Shown in pieces: positions 1 to 8,954 of a stretch of DNA of 64,000 nucleotides; within the stretch, counting starts at the first letter, position 1, and each line of letters opens with the position of its first letter. The position numbers were made by a program, and so were the translations under genes. The notes beneath the pieces were generated by a model that made no database searches, had not been told where the DNA came from, and saw nothing but the letters and a program-made list of their open reading frames with translations. The DNA is taken from assembly GCF_023100945.1 (NCBI RefSeq), contig NZ_CP064689.1, positions 8,104,001 to 8,168,000 on the forward strand, read 5' to 3'. Origin of the DNA: Bradyrhizobium sp. 200. Lineage in GTDB: Bacteria; Pseudomonadota; Alphaproteobacteria; Rhizobiales; Xanthobacteraceae.

Positions 1-501
1 CCGACCAGACCAGGCTGTAAGCTTCTCTCATGAGACAGAAGCATTGCGCGATTCGGCCTCATGTACCAGCCGGATTAGGTTTCCGACACGGACACCGGAC
101 ATCGCGGCGCGAGCGTGACCGCTGAATCCAAACCATTTTCATCTGACATCCCGTAGGCTTTGGCGCGCTTCCGGCGCGGGCAGATGTCGCTTCCGGCTTG
201 CGCGATAAAGCGCTCGGATCACGCCGATCCGGCGAAGGCCTCGTTATCCCGTATTGGGGTAGTCCGTTTGGGCTATTGAATAGGCCGCGAAGCCACCCTA
301 ACCTCTTGCCGAGCGACGGTTAAATACGGGAGCAATTACTGGCTACACGCCCCGTCTTTCCATTGCCAGCGGTTGCTTTCGAAAGTCGCGGTCATCGGCG
401 CGGCCACTACGCCCGCACAGCAAAAGAAGCTGTCCGCTTCGGCACCTCCGCAACTCGCTCTGGCCCGCCTTGATCGGGCGGCTCGATCAGTTCTTTGGGA
501 T
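1..501. other. Non-coding leader region, nothing recognised
   Basis: No reading frame here resembles a known protein. The stretch just before the H-NS-like gene probably holds its promoter, but I see no motif clear enough to place it. Confidence 0.4.
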
Positions 502-867
502 ATGAAGATGAACTCCGACGATCTCGAATTGATGTCCATTGACGAGCTTTGGGCTCTTCACATGGAAATCGACGCCGTTCTGACGCGCAAGATATCTGCG
601 GAAAAAAGGCATCTTGATCAGCGACTGCGGCAACTCGGGTCAGGTGCAATTGAATTCAACGTTCGGCGAGAACGGCGTCCCTATCCGCGAGTCCTCCCCA
701 AATACCAAAACCCCGACGAACCCTCAGAGACTTGGGCAGGCCGTGGTAAGCGGCCGCGGTGGCTGTCTGCAAAGCTCTTATCCGGGAAGAAGCTCGACGA
801 TTTCCGGATTCAATCGTCATCTGATCGGAAGCAGCGCTCGGCAAAGCAGCGCTCGGCAAGGCGGTAA
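502..867 (+). CDS. H-NS/HvrA family histone-like nucleoid protein
   Basis: Predicted nucleoid-associated DNA-binding protein of 121 residues, which would bind AT-rich or bent DNA and silence or modulate genes. The N-terminal part (about residues 1-40, with MSIDELWALH and an acidic/basic helix) fits the oligomerisation coiled coil. The C-terminal part has the H-NS-type core: basic RRERRPYPRVLPKY, then NPDEP, then ETWAGRGKRPRWL, corresponding to the tWtGRGrrPrWl signature of the family. The frame stays open upstream to 373, but the residues before the MKMNSDD start are not family-like, so I chose 502; 508 is an alternative. The C-terminal tail is rich in Ser, Lys, Gln and Arg with a short duplicated QRSAKQRSA unit. 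It lies next to regulators and an EPS cluster, typical targets of such proteins (inference). Confidence 0.85.
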   Translation: MKMNSDDLELMSIDELWALHMEIDAVLTRKISAEKRHLDQRLRQLGSGAIEFNVRRERRPYPRVLPKYQNPDEPSETWAGRGKRPRWLSAKLLSGKKLDDFRIQSSSDRKQRSAKQRSARR

Positions 868-1688
868 CGTAAACAAAGGGACTGCCGACGAGGCGGTCTT
901 TCTTCTAGGGGCTCTACGTCGGCGATACGTGCTGATGGCGGACGTTCGCCAACGCCTTTGAGTTTATTGGTTCACGTGGCAGGTCGACTTTCGCTGCGGC
1001 TTTGACGCAGGTTTCTTCGCCGTCGTTTTCCTTGGCGGCTTTCTTGCCTTGGATCAGCACCATGGCGCGTGGCTTTCGTTTCGATGGAGGCCATCCCGTC
1101 CCGGAATGGTCGCCGAGTGCAAGCGTGGAACGACAAGCACGGGAACGACAGGCCTTATCGTGGTCCTTCAGAGCTAGAGGCACAACCATCCTTTGTGGCA
1201 CCCCTTTTGGGATGCACGGCTTCCGGAGCGAGATTGGGAACATCACCTTGGGCCAAGTCACGGAACCCATCCAATGTTGACTCTTGGGTGGCCCAATGAA
1301 GTCCAATCCTTCTATTGGCGTTCGCGTTCGAATGAGCGTGCTCGGTGCGTCGCGCTGCGCGCGCCTCGCCAAGAAGTCGGGCACAATTGTCGGAGGGCGC
1401 GTCTACGTTAAGAGCGTCAGCGTCTGTTCGATGGAAACAGATCACCGACCACGATTCATCGTGAATACGTTGAAGTGATGCTACCGGGCCTAGACACAAC
1501 GCGAGACAGCCCGGTAAAGCGGCACTGAAACCGCGAATTCCGCTGCGGCATGCTCACCCTCCACGACAGGCGTAGCGCGTATCAATCGAGACGGATGTAG
1601 CCGCCGCACGGCAACGGCAGCTTTGCTGTTCGATCGTTGCTCACGACGGCGAATCCGGGGAATTCGATTCCCGGGCTGAGGCCTGCGA
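868..1688. other. Intergenic region without recognisable genes
   Basis: Short frames exist on both strands, but none has a family signature, a convincing ribosome-binding site or protein-like composition. I see no RNA gene or repeat here. It separates the convergent ends of the H-NS-like gene and the first response regulator. Confidence 0.4.
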
Positions 1689-2330
1689 TTATTGTTGCGA
1701 TACTGCGAGTGCCGCGAGCAGTGTCCGGTTGCTGATTTCAAGCTTCTGAAAAATGTGATGGAGATGCACCTTGATGGTCCCGTCGGCAATATTCAGCCGA
1801 CGCCCAATTTCCTTGTTCGACAATCCTTCAGATACCAGACGCATGATCTGGCGCTCACGGTCTGTCAGCACCGTCATTACGCTCGCCGCGAACGCGATGC
1901 TTTCCGGCGGCCGGGACACTACCTGATCGGAGGACGATAGCGGCAACAGCCGCTGGCCATCCACGACCTGTCGCAAGGACTGCACCAGAAATTCGGGCGT
2001 CACATCCTTCGGAATGACGCCATAGGCGCCGGCGGCGGCGGCGGCCGACATGACCAGTTCGCGGTCTTCGATAGCTCCGGTGAAAACAACCAGTCGGGTG
2101 GGAAGGCTCTCGGCGTTAGCGATGTCGAGGATTTCCAGCCCGGTCAGACCAGGCATCGAATTGTCGAAGATGGCGATGTCCGGGACCAACCGCCGAATGG
2201 CTTCGATGCAGCTCGTCCCGTCACCGCAAGACGCAACAACTTTGAAGCCACTCCCTTCGCCGAGTAGGTTCATCAAACCCTGCAGAACCACCGGGTGGCG
2301 GTCCGCGATTACCACACGGACACAACGCAT
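1689..2330 (-). CDS. NarL/FixJ-family response regulator with LuxR HTH
   Basis: Two-component transcription factor of 213 residues. An N-terminal CheY-like receiver (about residues 1-125) is joined to a C-terminal LuxR/GerE helix-turn-helix (about 145-210). The receiver has acidic residues after beta-1 (VVIADRHP), the phospho-acceptor Asp in AIFDNSMPGLTG, Thr in VVFTGA and Lys in GVIPKD, so it looks phosphorylatable. The HTH shows LTDRERQIMRLVSEGLSNKE, then RRLNIADGTIKVHLHHIFQK. It is transcribed away from the next regulator across an AT-rich 0.7-kb spacer. No sensor kinase lies nearby, so its partner is unknown. Control of the neighbouring EPS genes is possible but not shown by the sequence. 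Confidence 0.92.
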   Translation of the reverse strand: MRCVRVVIADRHPVVLQGLMNLLGEGSGFKVVASCGDGTSCIEAIRRLVPDIAIFDNSMPGLTGLEILDIANAESLPTRLVVFTGAIEDRELVMSAAAAAGAYGVIPKDVTPEFLVQSLRQVVDGQRLLPLSSSDQVVSRPPESIAFAASVMTVLTDRERQIMRLVSEGLSNKEIGRRLNIADGTIKVHLHHIFQKLEISNRTLLAALAVSQQ

Positions 2331-3031
2331 TGGAGTCCTCGGCCCATACTCCCCTACTTAAACCCCGCGCGTCCCGAAATGTTGCAACGCAAGCTCCTTG
2401 AGACTCACTATTTTTCCGAAAGCGCGGCGTCATTGCGTCGCAGCGCAAAAAACGAGGGTTAACGCAATTTCTGCCTGTCCGTTTGCCGCCGTTCGGATAT
2501 TACTTTGCCGCAAATCCGAAGCGGCAAAATATCGGGAAAATCCGGATTGTCTGGTCACGAATGTCTGCACAGCCAGCTTGGCGTGAAAGCCTTCTATCCC
2601 CGAGGGTGACGCTGTGCCGCAGCTTGGTCGGAGCGAAAAAACGCAGCTCCCGGTAGCTTCCTTGTCAGTCGCTCGATCTGCGACCTGCACCGCAGAGGAC
2701 GGCTATTTTGTGCGATTCTCCGGTGCCGCCCGCCGTTTGCAATGAATGAACGATATCCATCAGAACCCACCAGTCCGCCTATATCTAACAGTATATTGGT
2801 ATATCGGTAATTCGAATCTAACATTCACAAAATCGTCACAATGCGCGAAGCTTTCAAAAGTTAATAAATGAGGAATCTTTGAAAGGGGGAGCCCACCGAC
2901 TGAAACATCCAGAATACATCCAGATTTCCGCTGAAGCGGAAGTCATCAAGCCATCGACACATCACCAGACGAGACGGCCGTAGTTGGACGGCCCCGTCCA
3001 GCAGGGGTTGCGTGGACGCAAGGAGGGTGCC
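2331..3031. promoter_or_regulatory. Divergent regulator intergenic spacer
   Basis: A 0.7-kb spacer between two divergently transcribed LuxR-type regulator genes, so it should contain both promoters. It includes a notably AT-rich patch at about 2780-2870 in otherwise GC-rich DNA, a plausible place for promoters or H-NS binding. A clear ribosome-binding site (aaggaggg) sits at about 3020-3027 before the ATG at 3032. No palindromic operator stood out. Confidence 0.4.
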
Positions 3032-3961
3032 ATGCGGAGGCGAGTGTCATTTGCGACCATAGTCGTTGGGAAAAGTGCTTTACTCCGGGAAGGACTTGCT
3101 GGAATCTTACGCTCAGCAAATTTTCGCATCCTTGCCTCGGTGTCGTGTGCCGATGATTTGCCCCCGAACAAACCCCGACAACCCCAGCCGCTGTTTCTCA
3201 TTGTTCATACCGGCAATGATTTTGACCCCACGCTCGAACAGATTGAACTTTTCAGGGACCGGCACCCGGGCGGCCGCATTGCGGTGGTTGCCGATGACTT
3301 TCGGCTAAACGAGTTGGTTTCAGCATTTCGGGCGGGCGCCAACGGTTATTTCGTCGACGTCATGACGTGCGATGTATTCATCAAATCCGTAGAGCTGGTG
3401 ATGATGGGTGAAACAATTTTCCCGTCGGCATTTCTGTCATTTATTCTCGATTCCGAAGGCAACCACCCGCTCGAGGCGGCGCGGAGCGACGAAAACGGCG
3501 AGGCAATCCTCGTTACAACCGAGGACACGATCGCGCCGCAGCTTTCCCCGCGGGAGAAGTCGATTCTGCGCTGCCTGATCGAAGGCAACTCCAACAAATG
3601 CATAGCGCGAAAAATCGATATCGCCGAGGCGACCGTGAAGGTCCACGTCAAGGCAATCCTTCGCAAGATCCGAGTCCAGAACCGGACACAGGCGGCGATT
3701 TGGGGGATGAACAATGCGGCAATCAGCAACTCTCCGCCCTCAATCTCCGATGCGAGCAAGCGACTTCCGAATCCCGTCGCGGCGATCTCCGAAATCAAGC
3801 AAATCGTGGCTCCGGCGCCAGTTGACGTAGTTTACCACGAGACAAATCATGTCGAGGTGGCTGGTGTCGCCCCCCTGATCCGCAAGGGCATCGACCGAAG
3901 GACTCTTGGTGCGGGTTCGGCTCGGCAAATAGCCGGCGGTCACGGCGGTCGGGCGGCTTAA
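3032..3961 (+). CDS. LuxR-type regulator with degenerate receiver domain (paralogue A)
   Basis: Protein of 309 residues with a receiver-like N-terminal domain (about 1-130) and a LuxR-type HTH (about 165-230: LSPREKSILRCLIEGNSNK, then [17 protein letters not shown]). The ATG at 3032 follows a strong AAGGAGGG Shine-Dalgarno. At the phospho-acceptor site the sequence reads FLIVHTGNDFD, so the Asp is replaced, and the conserved Lys region reads GYFVDV without Lys. This suggests regulation independent of phosphorylation (inference). The C-terminal tail beyond about residue 235 is low in family similarity and lies antisense to a decayed hydrolase gene, so the tail is probably newly acquired. It is a close paralogue of the gene at 4990. 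Confidence 0.85.
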   Translation: MRRRVSFATIVVGKSALLREGLAGILRSANFRILASVSCADDLPPNKPRQPQPLFLIVHTGNDFDPTLEQIELFRDRHPGGRIAVVADDFRLNELVSAFRAGANGYFVDVMTCDVFIKSVELVMMGETIFPSAFLSFILDSEGNHPLEAARSDENGEAILVTTEDTIAPQLSPREKSILRCLIEGNSNKCIARKIDIAEATVKVHVKAILRKIRVQNRTQAAIWGMNNAAISNSPPSISDASKRLPNPVAAISEIKQIVAPAPVDVVYHETNHVEVAGVAPLIRKGIDRRTLGAGSARQIAGGHGGRAA

Positions 3962-4222
3962 TTCACGGGGGGCAGCAGGATTTGAAAGTCGTGCGCCGCG
4001 GTTTGCATCGCGCCGTTTTGGATCACCCACGAGAATCATTCTGCGGAAAACAGACGGTCGATCAAGCGCCATCTGTTGCGCCACCATACCGCCCAGGGAA
4101 AATCCAAGGACATCACAGACCTCAAGACCAAGGCCATCGAGGAATGCCGGCGCGTGAGCCGCCATTCCGCCGATCGTCTCCGGCACCGTGCCGGTGGATC
4201 GGCCAAGCCCGGCGCCTTTCAT
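3815..4222 (-). pseudogene. Alpha/beta hydrolase relic
   Basis: The minus-strand frame contains an unmistakable piece of an alpha/beta hydrolase: GRSTGTVPETIGGMA, then LDGLGLEVCDVLGFSLGGMV with the GFSLGG nucleophile elbow (Ser), followed by AQQMALDRP and RRMILVG. Later pieces such as RTRTKSPSVDAL also fit the family but are out of register. N-terminal and C-terminal parts are missing (full-length members are about 280 residues). The fragment overlaps the 3' end of the regulator gene at 3032-3961 on the other strand. It is best read as a decayed gene. Confidence 0.7.
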
Positions 4223-4372
4223 GGCCGTGCTCCCTTGCCAAGATGACAAAAAGCCTCGTTTGTCCCGGGTCGTAAAATTGGAAAGCGCAGCGCACATTGA
4301 GGTCAGATTTGCGAAGGTTAGAAGCGCTACGATTGCGTGGAGCCACGCCGAAACGGATCTTTGTTGTCTGAA

Positions 4373-4530
4373 CTAGTGTCGGAACGCTTCGGCCGGTTCG
4401 AGCGCGGCGGCGCGCGAGGCGGGATAGACCCCCGACAGCAGACCGATCACCCCGCCGACGGCCGGCGCGAGCAAGGGAGCCAGCGGGTCGAGCACCGGAG
4501 TCCAGACCTGATACGCCGGGTGCAAAACTC
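4373..4530 (-). pseudogene. FtsX/MacB-type ABC permease C-terminal relic
   Basis: Reading the minus strand to the stop at 4373-4375 gives about 50 residues ending GVIGLLSGVYPASRAAALEP followed by AEAFRH. This is the usual C-terminus of MacB/FtsX-like ABC transporter permeases (last membrane helix, then YPA-x-RAA-x-L-P-EALR). No start or remaining domains are present upstream, so this is the 3' stub of a lost gene. Together with the hydrolase relic it shows that 3.8-4.6 kb is a graveyard of broken genes. Confidence 0.65.
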
Positions 4531-4989
4531 AGGTACCGATGCCGTATCCGGCGTCCGTCGCCCCTCACGTCCCTTCTGCTGTTGATGCTTTCGGAAGACA
4601 GGAACGTCGATGGAGCAGCTATCCGGCCTGTCACTCCGCGATTAATCCATGCGCCTCGACTTGAAGGGCGAAGCAGCCCAAGCTAAAGGCGCTGCCAACC
4701 CGTGAAGGCACATTTCGACAATGACCGGCGGCGAACCGAATTCGCATGCGCTGTTCGGATAAAACCGCGCGCCAAGCGCGCAAGATCATTGCTCTTGTAT
4801 AAAAAGGGGTAACCACATTGAACGTTTGATTGGAGTGGGCTTCCATTTTACGTTATCGCGGGCGCATGGTGAGGCGGATACGGGAGGGTGAAAATCGGCT
4901 AATCGGAGCGTGGGTGGCGTTTCGCTGAAGGGGACGGGAGAGCCACACGGGCGGGTAATCAGGCCGTCCCAGATCAGCGAGGGACCACC
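4531..4989. other. Intergenic region upstream of paralogue B
   Basis: No gene is recognised. The last 100 bases are purine-rich and lead to the ATG at 4990, preceded by a weak GAGGGA Shine-Dalgarno, so the promoter of the next regulator should lie here. Confidence 0.35.
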
Positions 4990-5799
4990 ATGAAGCGGGG
5001 AACTACTGCGACCGTTCTTGTCGGGCCAAATGCGTTGCTGAGGGAAGGGCTAGCTCGGATTTTGAGCGCGGCTGGTTTTCGCATCCTCGCTTCAGCGTCC
5101 GACGTCGACGGCCCCATCTGGAGCTCGCTCCCTCAAGAGCAACCCATCTTGCTCATCATCGAAGATGGCGATGATTTCGATACGGCATTGGCACGAATCA
5201 AGTCTTTCAAGCAACGGTATCCGGCGGGGCGGGTCGCTGTGCTGGCTCATCAGCACAAGCTGGCTGAAATGGTGTCGGCGTTTCGAGCGGGCGCCAACGC
5301 GTATTTGGTCAAGGTCACCGCGTGCGAAACATTCATCAAATCCCTTGAATTGGTCATACTCGGCGTGACGCTCTTCCCTCCAGAAATGCTGAGTTTCCTC
5401 GTTCACCGGGAGGACCACGGCCGCAGCGGCCGCGCAGCCGGTCACACTAGGCCTGCAGCTCACCACAAAGATGACGCTGATGACGGACGCGCAGACGACG
5501 GTGGTGACGGTGGCGAAATGATTGAGACCAAAGTCGAAACGGATGAACTTGTACCACAGACCAAGACCAGCTTCACGCCGCGGCTATCGATTCGGCAACA
5601 ATCCATCCTGCGCTGCCTGACTCAAGGTGATTCCAACAAGGCGATAGCGCGCGAGATGGCCATCGCCGAGGCTACCGTGAAGGTTCATGTCAAAACGATC
5701 CTTCGGAAAATTCGGGTCCACAACCGCACGCAGGCCGCTATTTGGGCAATGAGCAAAGGCCCGTTCATCTCGGCAACGGACGACGCTTCTTCCGATTAA
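4990..5799 (+). CDS. LuxR-type regulator with atypical receiver domain (paralogue B)
   Basis: Protein of 269 residues, paralogous to the regulator at 3032: both share [14 protein letters not shown] N-termini, FRILAS, a D-F-D-(T/P)-(A/T)-L segment, FRAGAN and an almost identical LuxR HTH ([36 protein letters not shown]). The receiver phospho-site reads [11 protein letters not shown], with Glu where Asp is expected, which in some receivers mimics phosphorylation. The Lys in YLVKV is kept. Between receiver and HTH is an unusual His/Asp/Gly-rich acidic linker (about residues 150-175), absent from paralogue A, that could bind metal (speculative). Target genes are unknown; proximity to the EPS cluster makes that a candidate. 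Confidence 0.85.
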   Translation: MKRGTTATVLVGPNALLREGLARILSAAGFRILASASDVDGPIWSSLPQEQPILLIIEDGDDFDTALARIKSFKQRYPAGRVAVLAHQHKLAEMVSAFRAGANAYLVKVTACETFIKSLELVILGVTLFPPEMLSFLVHREDHGRSGRAAGHTRPAAHHKDDADDGRADDGGDGGEMIETKVETDELVPQTKTSFTPRLSIRQQSILRCLTQGDSNKAIAREMAIAEATVKVHVKTILRKIRVHNRTQAAIWAMSKGPFISATDDASSD

Positions 5800-6218
5800 G
5801 TGATGGAAGCTGCTGCTGCCGCACCAACCGGAAACGCGACTGTTACGGCCAACTGGCGAGCTGAGAGCGCGCCGAACCCAGCGCCCAATGCCGCAGCGGC
5901 ATTGCTGGAGGCGTTGTCCCTGCTTAAAGGGCCGCCAGACCGAAAATTGGCTTCCCAAAAACCGCCGCCAAGATCGCCGGGGAGCGAGCATTCGCGGCTG
6001 GTACCGCATCAGACTCCAGCCCTGTTCCACGACGGGGTCCTTGCGCCACGATCAGGCGCCCCCCAAGGCCGCGGACGATATGGTCCGAAAAGGTCTCCCG
6101 CGCCTTAAAGGCGCACCAGAGGCCGGGATCTTGGCCGTGATGTTCTCAAGACCCGCCGACGACGGGATTGCAGGCAGGAACGCTCCTTCGAAGCTTACCT
6201 GAGGAAAGGAAGGACGGG
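5800..6218. other. Intergenic region, weak open frame only
   Basis: A frame (5800-6108, plus strand) starts directly after the regulator stop, but its Ala/Pro-rich composition has no family features and I do not call it a gene. The end of the stretch carries a purine-rich Shine-Dalgarno (gaggaaaggaagga) used by the next gene. Confidence 0.35.
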
Positions 6219-6584
6219 TTGACGAAGCTCACGATGCTGACCCGCATGGGCGCCGGCCTAACCGTGCTGACCGTCACTCTTCTTTCACTAGTGCCAGGCA
6301 ACATGCGACCTCACATATTGGGAAATGATCGTCTCGAACATTTCGCCGCGTATTTTGTCACAGCTACCCTGTGGGCTGTTGGAAATCGGCGTCCTATGAA
6401 GTTGCTCTCGAGCGGCCTGCTGCTCGCTGTCTGCGCCGGCTTATTGGAGTTCGTTCAATTGTGGATTCCAGGCAGGACCGCAAGCGCTTTCGATTTTGCC
6501 ACCAGTGCGATTGGCGCGTGGATCGGTCTCCTGGTCATGGTCGCCGCCAGACGGGCCCATGACCGCGCGTTTGTCGCCTCTTAG
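6219..6584 (+). CDS. VanZ-like family small membrane protein
   Basis: Integral inner-membrane protein of 121 residues with about four hydrophobic segments. It shows the VanZ-like signature: DRLEHFAAYFVTA after the first helix, then GLLEFVQLWIPGRTASAFDF and an ATSAIGAWIG final helix. VanZ-like proteins have no agreed general function; some are linked to glycopeptide resistance or envelope polysaccharide loci. I chose the TTG at 6219 because a strong GGAAGGA ribosome-binding site precedes it; upstream TTG 6168 or ATG 6234 are alternatives. Location next to an EPS cluster fits many alphaproteobacterial VanZ-like genes (known trend, moderate certainty). Confidence 0.8.
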   Translation: MTKLTMLTRMGAGLTVLTVTLLSLVPGNMRPHILGNDRLEHFAAYFVTATLWAVGNRRPMKLLSSGLLLAVCAGLLEFVQLWIPGRTASAFDFATSAIGAWIGLLVMVAARRAHDRAFVAS

Positions 6585-6621
6585 AAGTGAATCAGACTGC
6601 TCTTTCGGCCAGGAAGGAATT

Positions 6622-6843
6622 TTAGCCGACAAGTCGCGTAGCTCCCGTCGATCGCGATGCACCAACGACGCTTTTAGCTTTCTCGCATGACTTACTGCCG
6701 CCTACGTCGGGAAAAAGCCGGTGACTGAAGTTCACGGTCTCACGCGGCACGATGATAGCGAGCGGCTGCGCGGACGTGACCACTTCTGCTATCGTATGTA
6801 CCACGAGCGTCTGAAATATCCGGTCGATTGGCGCAATCAGCAT
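6622..6843 (-). pseudogene. HlyD-type secretion adaptor relic
   Basis: The minus-strand frame begins MLIAPIDRIFQTLVVHTIAE and continues VVTSAQPLAIIVPRE. This matches the conserved tail of the lipoyl/barrel region of HlyD-family membrane fusion proteins of type I secretion (typically L-x-APVDG-x-VxxLxVHTxGGVVTPAQPLxxIVP). About 35 residues are family-like; what follows (after NFSHRLFPD) is not, and the rest of a roughly 430-residue adaptor is missing. It is probably a relic of a type I secretion gene that once accompanied an RTX substrate such as the one at 17.7-19.7 kb. Confidence 0.5.
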
Positions 6844-7071
6844 CTGCAGCCTGGCTTGGCAATACCTTCGGCTTGATCAAGTTTTTGGGGGGCGGCCTGG
6901 CGCCTCTTGTTTGACTCTAGTCGGCCCGTCAGGTGCCCAAGCCATAGCAATTTGAGAGGCGACAAGCTGCCGTATAGTGTGTGTCAACGAACCGCGAGAG
7001 CCTCTTCCGACAGCGTTCCTTCCGCCAGCAATTGGTGGGGAGAATTCACATGCTTGCCTCCGCTTCGTTCT

Positions 7072-7400
7072 TTAAATGCCACCACCCGGGCCAGCGGTAT
7101 CGCCGATGACCCAGCATTCCGTTCCGGCGTAACCCGAGATGTTGACGTTGTACTGAGACGCGGTGATGTAGGTGCTCGTGTCGCCGGCCGACAGCGTCGG
7201 GCGGTCGGAGGCCGTCAACTGTTGATCGTGAGAGACGTGTTCAGCGAAGTGAAATACCTGCCGTAATTGGGATTGGAGTCCTTCGAAACCGCAATATCAA
7301 TGTCGCTGATGGCGGCGCCCGACGTACTGTACTCCATGAAAAACGATGTAGCGCTGATCGATGCTGTCGTATACGCAACCCTGATCATACAAGCCGCCCG
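7072..7400 (-). pseudogene. Frameshifted remnant of an unknown, possibly secreted protein
   Basis: Two minus-strand frames join to one protein-like stretch: ATSFFMEYSTSGAAISDIDI continuing to SKDSNPNYGRYFTSLNTSL, a stop, then after a frame change TASDRPTLSAGDTSTYITAS continuing to ECWVIGDTAGPGGG and a stop at 7072. Composition (Ser, Thr, Gly, Tyr, Asn; low charge) is typical of extracellular beta-rich proteins. I do not recognise the family. It directly follows the methyltransferase gene at the distal end of the EPS operon, so it may be the decayed last gene of that operon. Confidence 0.4.
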
Positions 7401-7431
7401 TGGGGCGAAAGCGACGAGAAAAAGCTCGTCA

Positions 7432-8166
7432 TCATCCCGGGCTTGATTCGCGCGACGGTCGAAGGAGGCCGATATAGTGGGAACGCATGATCGGGATCGA
7501 AGCGAGCAATGGATAGGCCCGGTCAGTCAGCCGCCCGAGTCGGTATGCTATGGGCGGCAGGAGAATGCTGGACTCGAGCTGTAACTCAAACGACGGGAAG
7601 AGCTCTCGAATCCTCGACTTTGTCATCGCCCTTATGGCTGGATTCCACGGATTCGGATAGCGCATGTCGAACCAGACGACCACACCGCGGCTCGTCAGGA
7701 CGCGCTCTATGTTCCGCGCTACGCTCTTGGCCATCGCGACATCAAGAATCGAAGAAAACACCGTGAAGACCGACACCAGGTCGAACGAATCATCCGGAAA
7801 GGCGAGTTGCTCGGCGTTCCCTTCGAGGAAAGTGAAGGCTGGAAAGGTTTCGCGAGCGATTTTGATACGATTGGGCAAGAGGTCGACCCCATATAGATTT
7901 TCCGGCTTCACACCTCGCTCGTGAAACCAGCCTAACAGGCCGCCGTGCCCGCATCCGACATCGAGGACCTTGCACTGCGACAAGGGGTGCTGGAATCGCC
8001 AGGCCAGAATGCGCTCCAGCGTATCGTATTGCTCCCGCAGCAGTCGTTGGCGCCCCGGGTTGCCCTGCTTCGACTTATGCGTGCGCTCCCGCTCCGCGTA
8101 GGCCGACAGAATCCGCCGAACCTCGTTGCTGGAGTGATCGGTGTGGATCACTTTGCTTTCTGTCAT
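7432..8166 (-). CDS. SAM-dependent methyltransferase, class I
   Basis: Cytosolic methyltransferase of 244 residues. The Rossmann-type SAM site is seen as VLDVGCGHGGLLGWF (motif I), then NLYGVDLLPNRIKIA (motif II) and GNAEQLAFPDDSFDLV (motif III/IV), matching the Methyltransf_11 group. Translation starts at ATG 8166 because this overlaps the stop of the upstream sugar transferase in an ATGA arrangement, so the two are translationally coupled. As the last intact gene of the EPS operon it probably methylates a sugar or repeat-unit intermediate, although lipid or quinone methyltransferases share the fold. The actual acceptor cannot be read from sequence. Confidence 0.88.
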   Translation of the reverse strand: MTESKVIHTDHSSNEVRRILSAYAERERTHKSKQGNPGRQRLLREQYDTLERILAWRFQHPLSQCKVLDVGCGHGGLLGWFHERGVKPENLYGVDLLPNRIKIARETFPAFTFLEGNAEQLAFPDDSFDLVSVFTVFSSILDVAMAKSVARNIERVLTSRGVVVWFDMRYPNPWNPAIRAMTKSRIRELFPSFELQLESSILLPPIAYRLGRLTDRAYPLLASIPIMRSHYIGLLRPSRESSPG

Positions 8167-8948
8167 GATACGCGTCCTGCGTTTCGCCCGGAGGCGCAAT
8201 CAAGCGCTGAGCGGCCTCCTCGGCTAAGTGCCTCCGCTTCGTTCTTGCGGTGCAGCGGCGGCTGCAAGTTGCATTCGATTCCGAGCCGCGGAGGTACCCT
8301 ACCCACGGTTAGCAGCAACATCGTCGCCAAGATGATACGCAAATCGTTCAGTGCGCCGATTTCGCGACAGTAGCGTTCGTAATAGGCGAATTTGACCGGC
8401 ATGACCTCACGCCGATAGACGTCGATAGGATCGCGTTCCCGGTCGAGGAGCGAACTCTCGTCGCGAAACAGGATGGCTGCGTAGTCAGTGATTCCTGGTC
8501 GCATCGAGAGGATGATCGCGCGCTGATCCGGCGTGTAGAATTTGATGAATTCCGGCACCTCGGGTCGCGGGCCGACGATTGACATATCGCCGACAAGGAC
8601 ATTGATGAGCTGAGGAAGTTCGTCGAGCTTGCTGCTCCGGAGGAACATTCCCACCCGCGTGATCCTCGTGTCGCCACGCACCGTAAGTGCGGTGCCGGCG
8701 CGCGCCGCGCCTACCACCATGGAGCGAAACTTGAAGATGCGGAACGAGCCGCCTCCCAGTCCGACCCGTTCCTGACGGAAGAAAATCGGGCCGGGACTGT
8801 CGAGTTTGATGGCGACCGCGACGATAACCAGCACTGGCAGCAGCAGGAGGAGACCGAGCGCCGATCCCACAATGTCCAATATCCGTTTCACTGCCATCGT
8901 CCTGTGCGATGGCCACGCCGGTAAGCGGCGATTGTAGCCGGATCGCAT
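8163..8948 (-). CDS. Initiating sugar-1-phosphate transferase (WcaJ/ExoY/PssA family)
   Basis: Membrane-associated polyprenyl-phosphate sugar-1-phosphate transferase that starts repeat-unit synthesis on undecaprenyl phosphate. Near the N-terminus is KRILDIVGSALGLLLLLPVL (membrane hairpin), then SPGPIFFRQERVG, FRIFKFRSM, LRSSKLDELPQLINVL and GDMSIVGPRPEVPEF, the full set of family motifs. The length of 261 residues (short, no extra N-terminal membrane domain) matches ExoY/PssA-like rather than WcaJ-type proteins. ATG 8948 follows GGGGTGA overlapping the upstream stop; ATG 8897 is an alternative start nearer the family N-terminus. The C-terminal 40 residues after ECNLQPP are not conserved. Confidence 0.92.
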   Translation of the reverse strand: MRSGYNRRLPAWPSHRTMAVKRILDIVGSALGLLLLLPVLVIVAVAIKLDSPGPIFFRQERVGLGGGSFRIFKFRSMVVGAARAGTALTVRGDTRITRVGMFLRSSKLDELPQLINVLVGDMSIVGPRPEVPEFIKFYTPDQRAIILSMRPGITDYAAILFRDESSLLDRERDPIDVYRREVMPVKFAYYERYCREIGALNDLRIILATMLLLTVGRVPPRLGIECNLQPPLHRKNEAEALSRGGRSALDCASGRNAGRVS

Positions 8949-8954
8949 GGCGCG

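Noticed and set aside
914..1384. A 156-codon minus-strand frame in the left intergenic region
   Set aside because: No recognisable motif; could be an unrecognised relic, but nothing supports translation.
5800..6108. A 102-codon gene directly after regulator B
   Set aside because: Ala/Pro-rich composition, no family feature and no separate ribosome-binding site; likely a chance frame in high-GC DNA.
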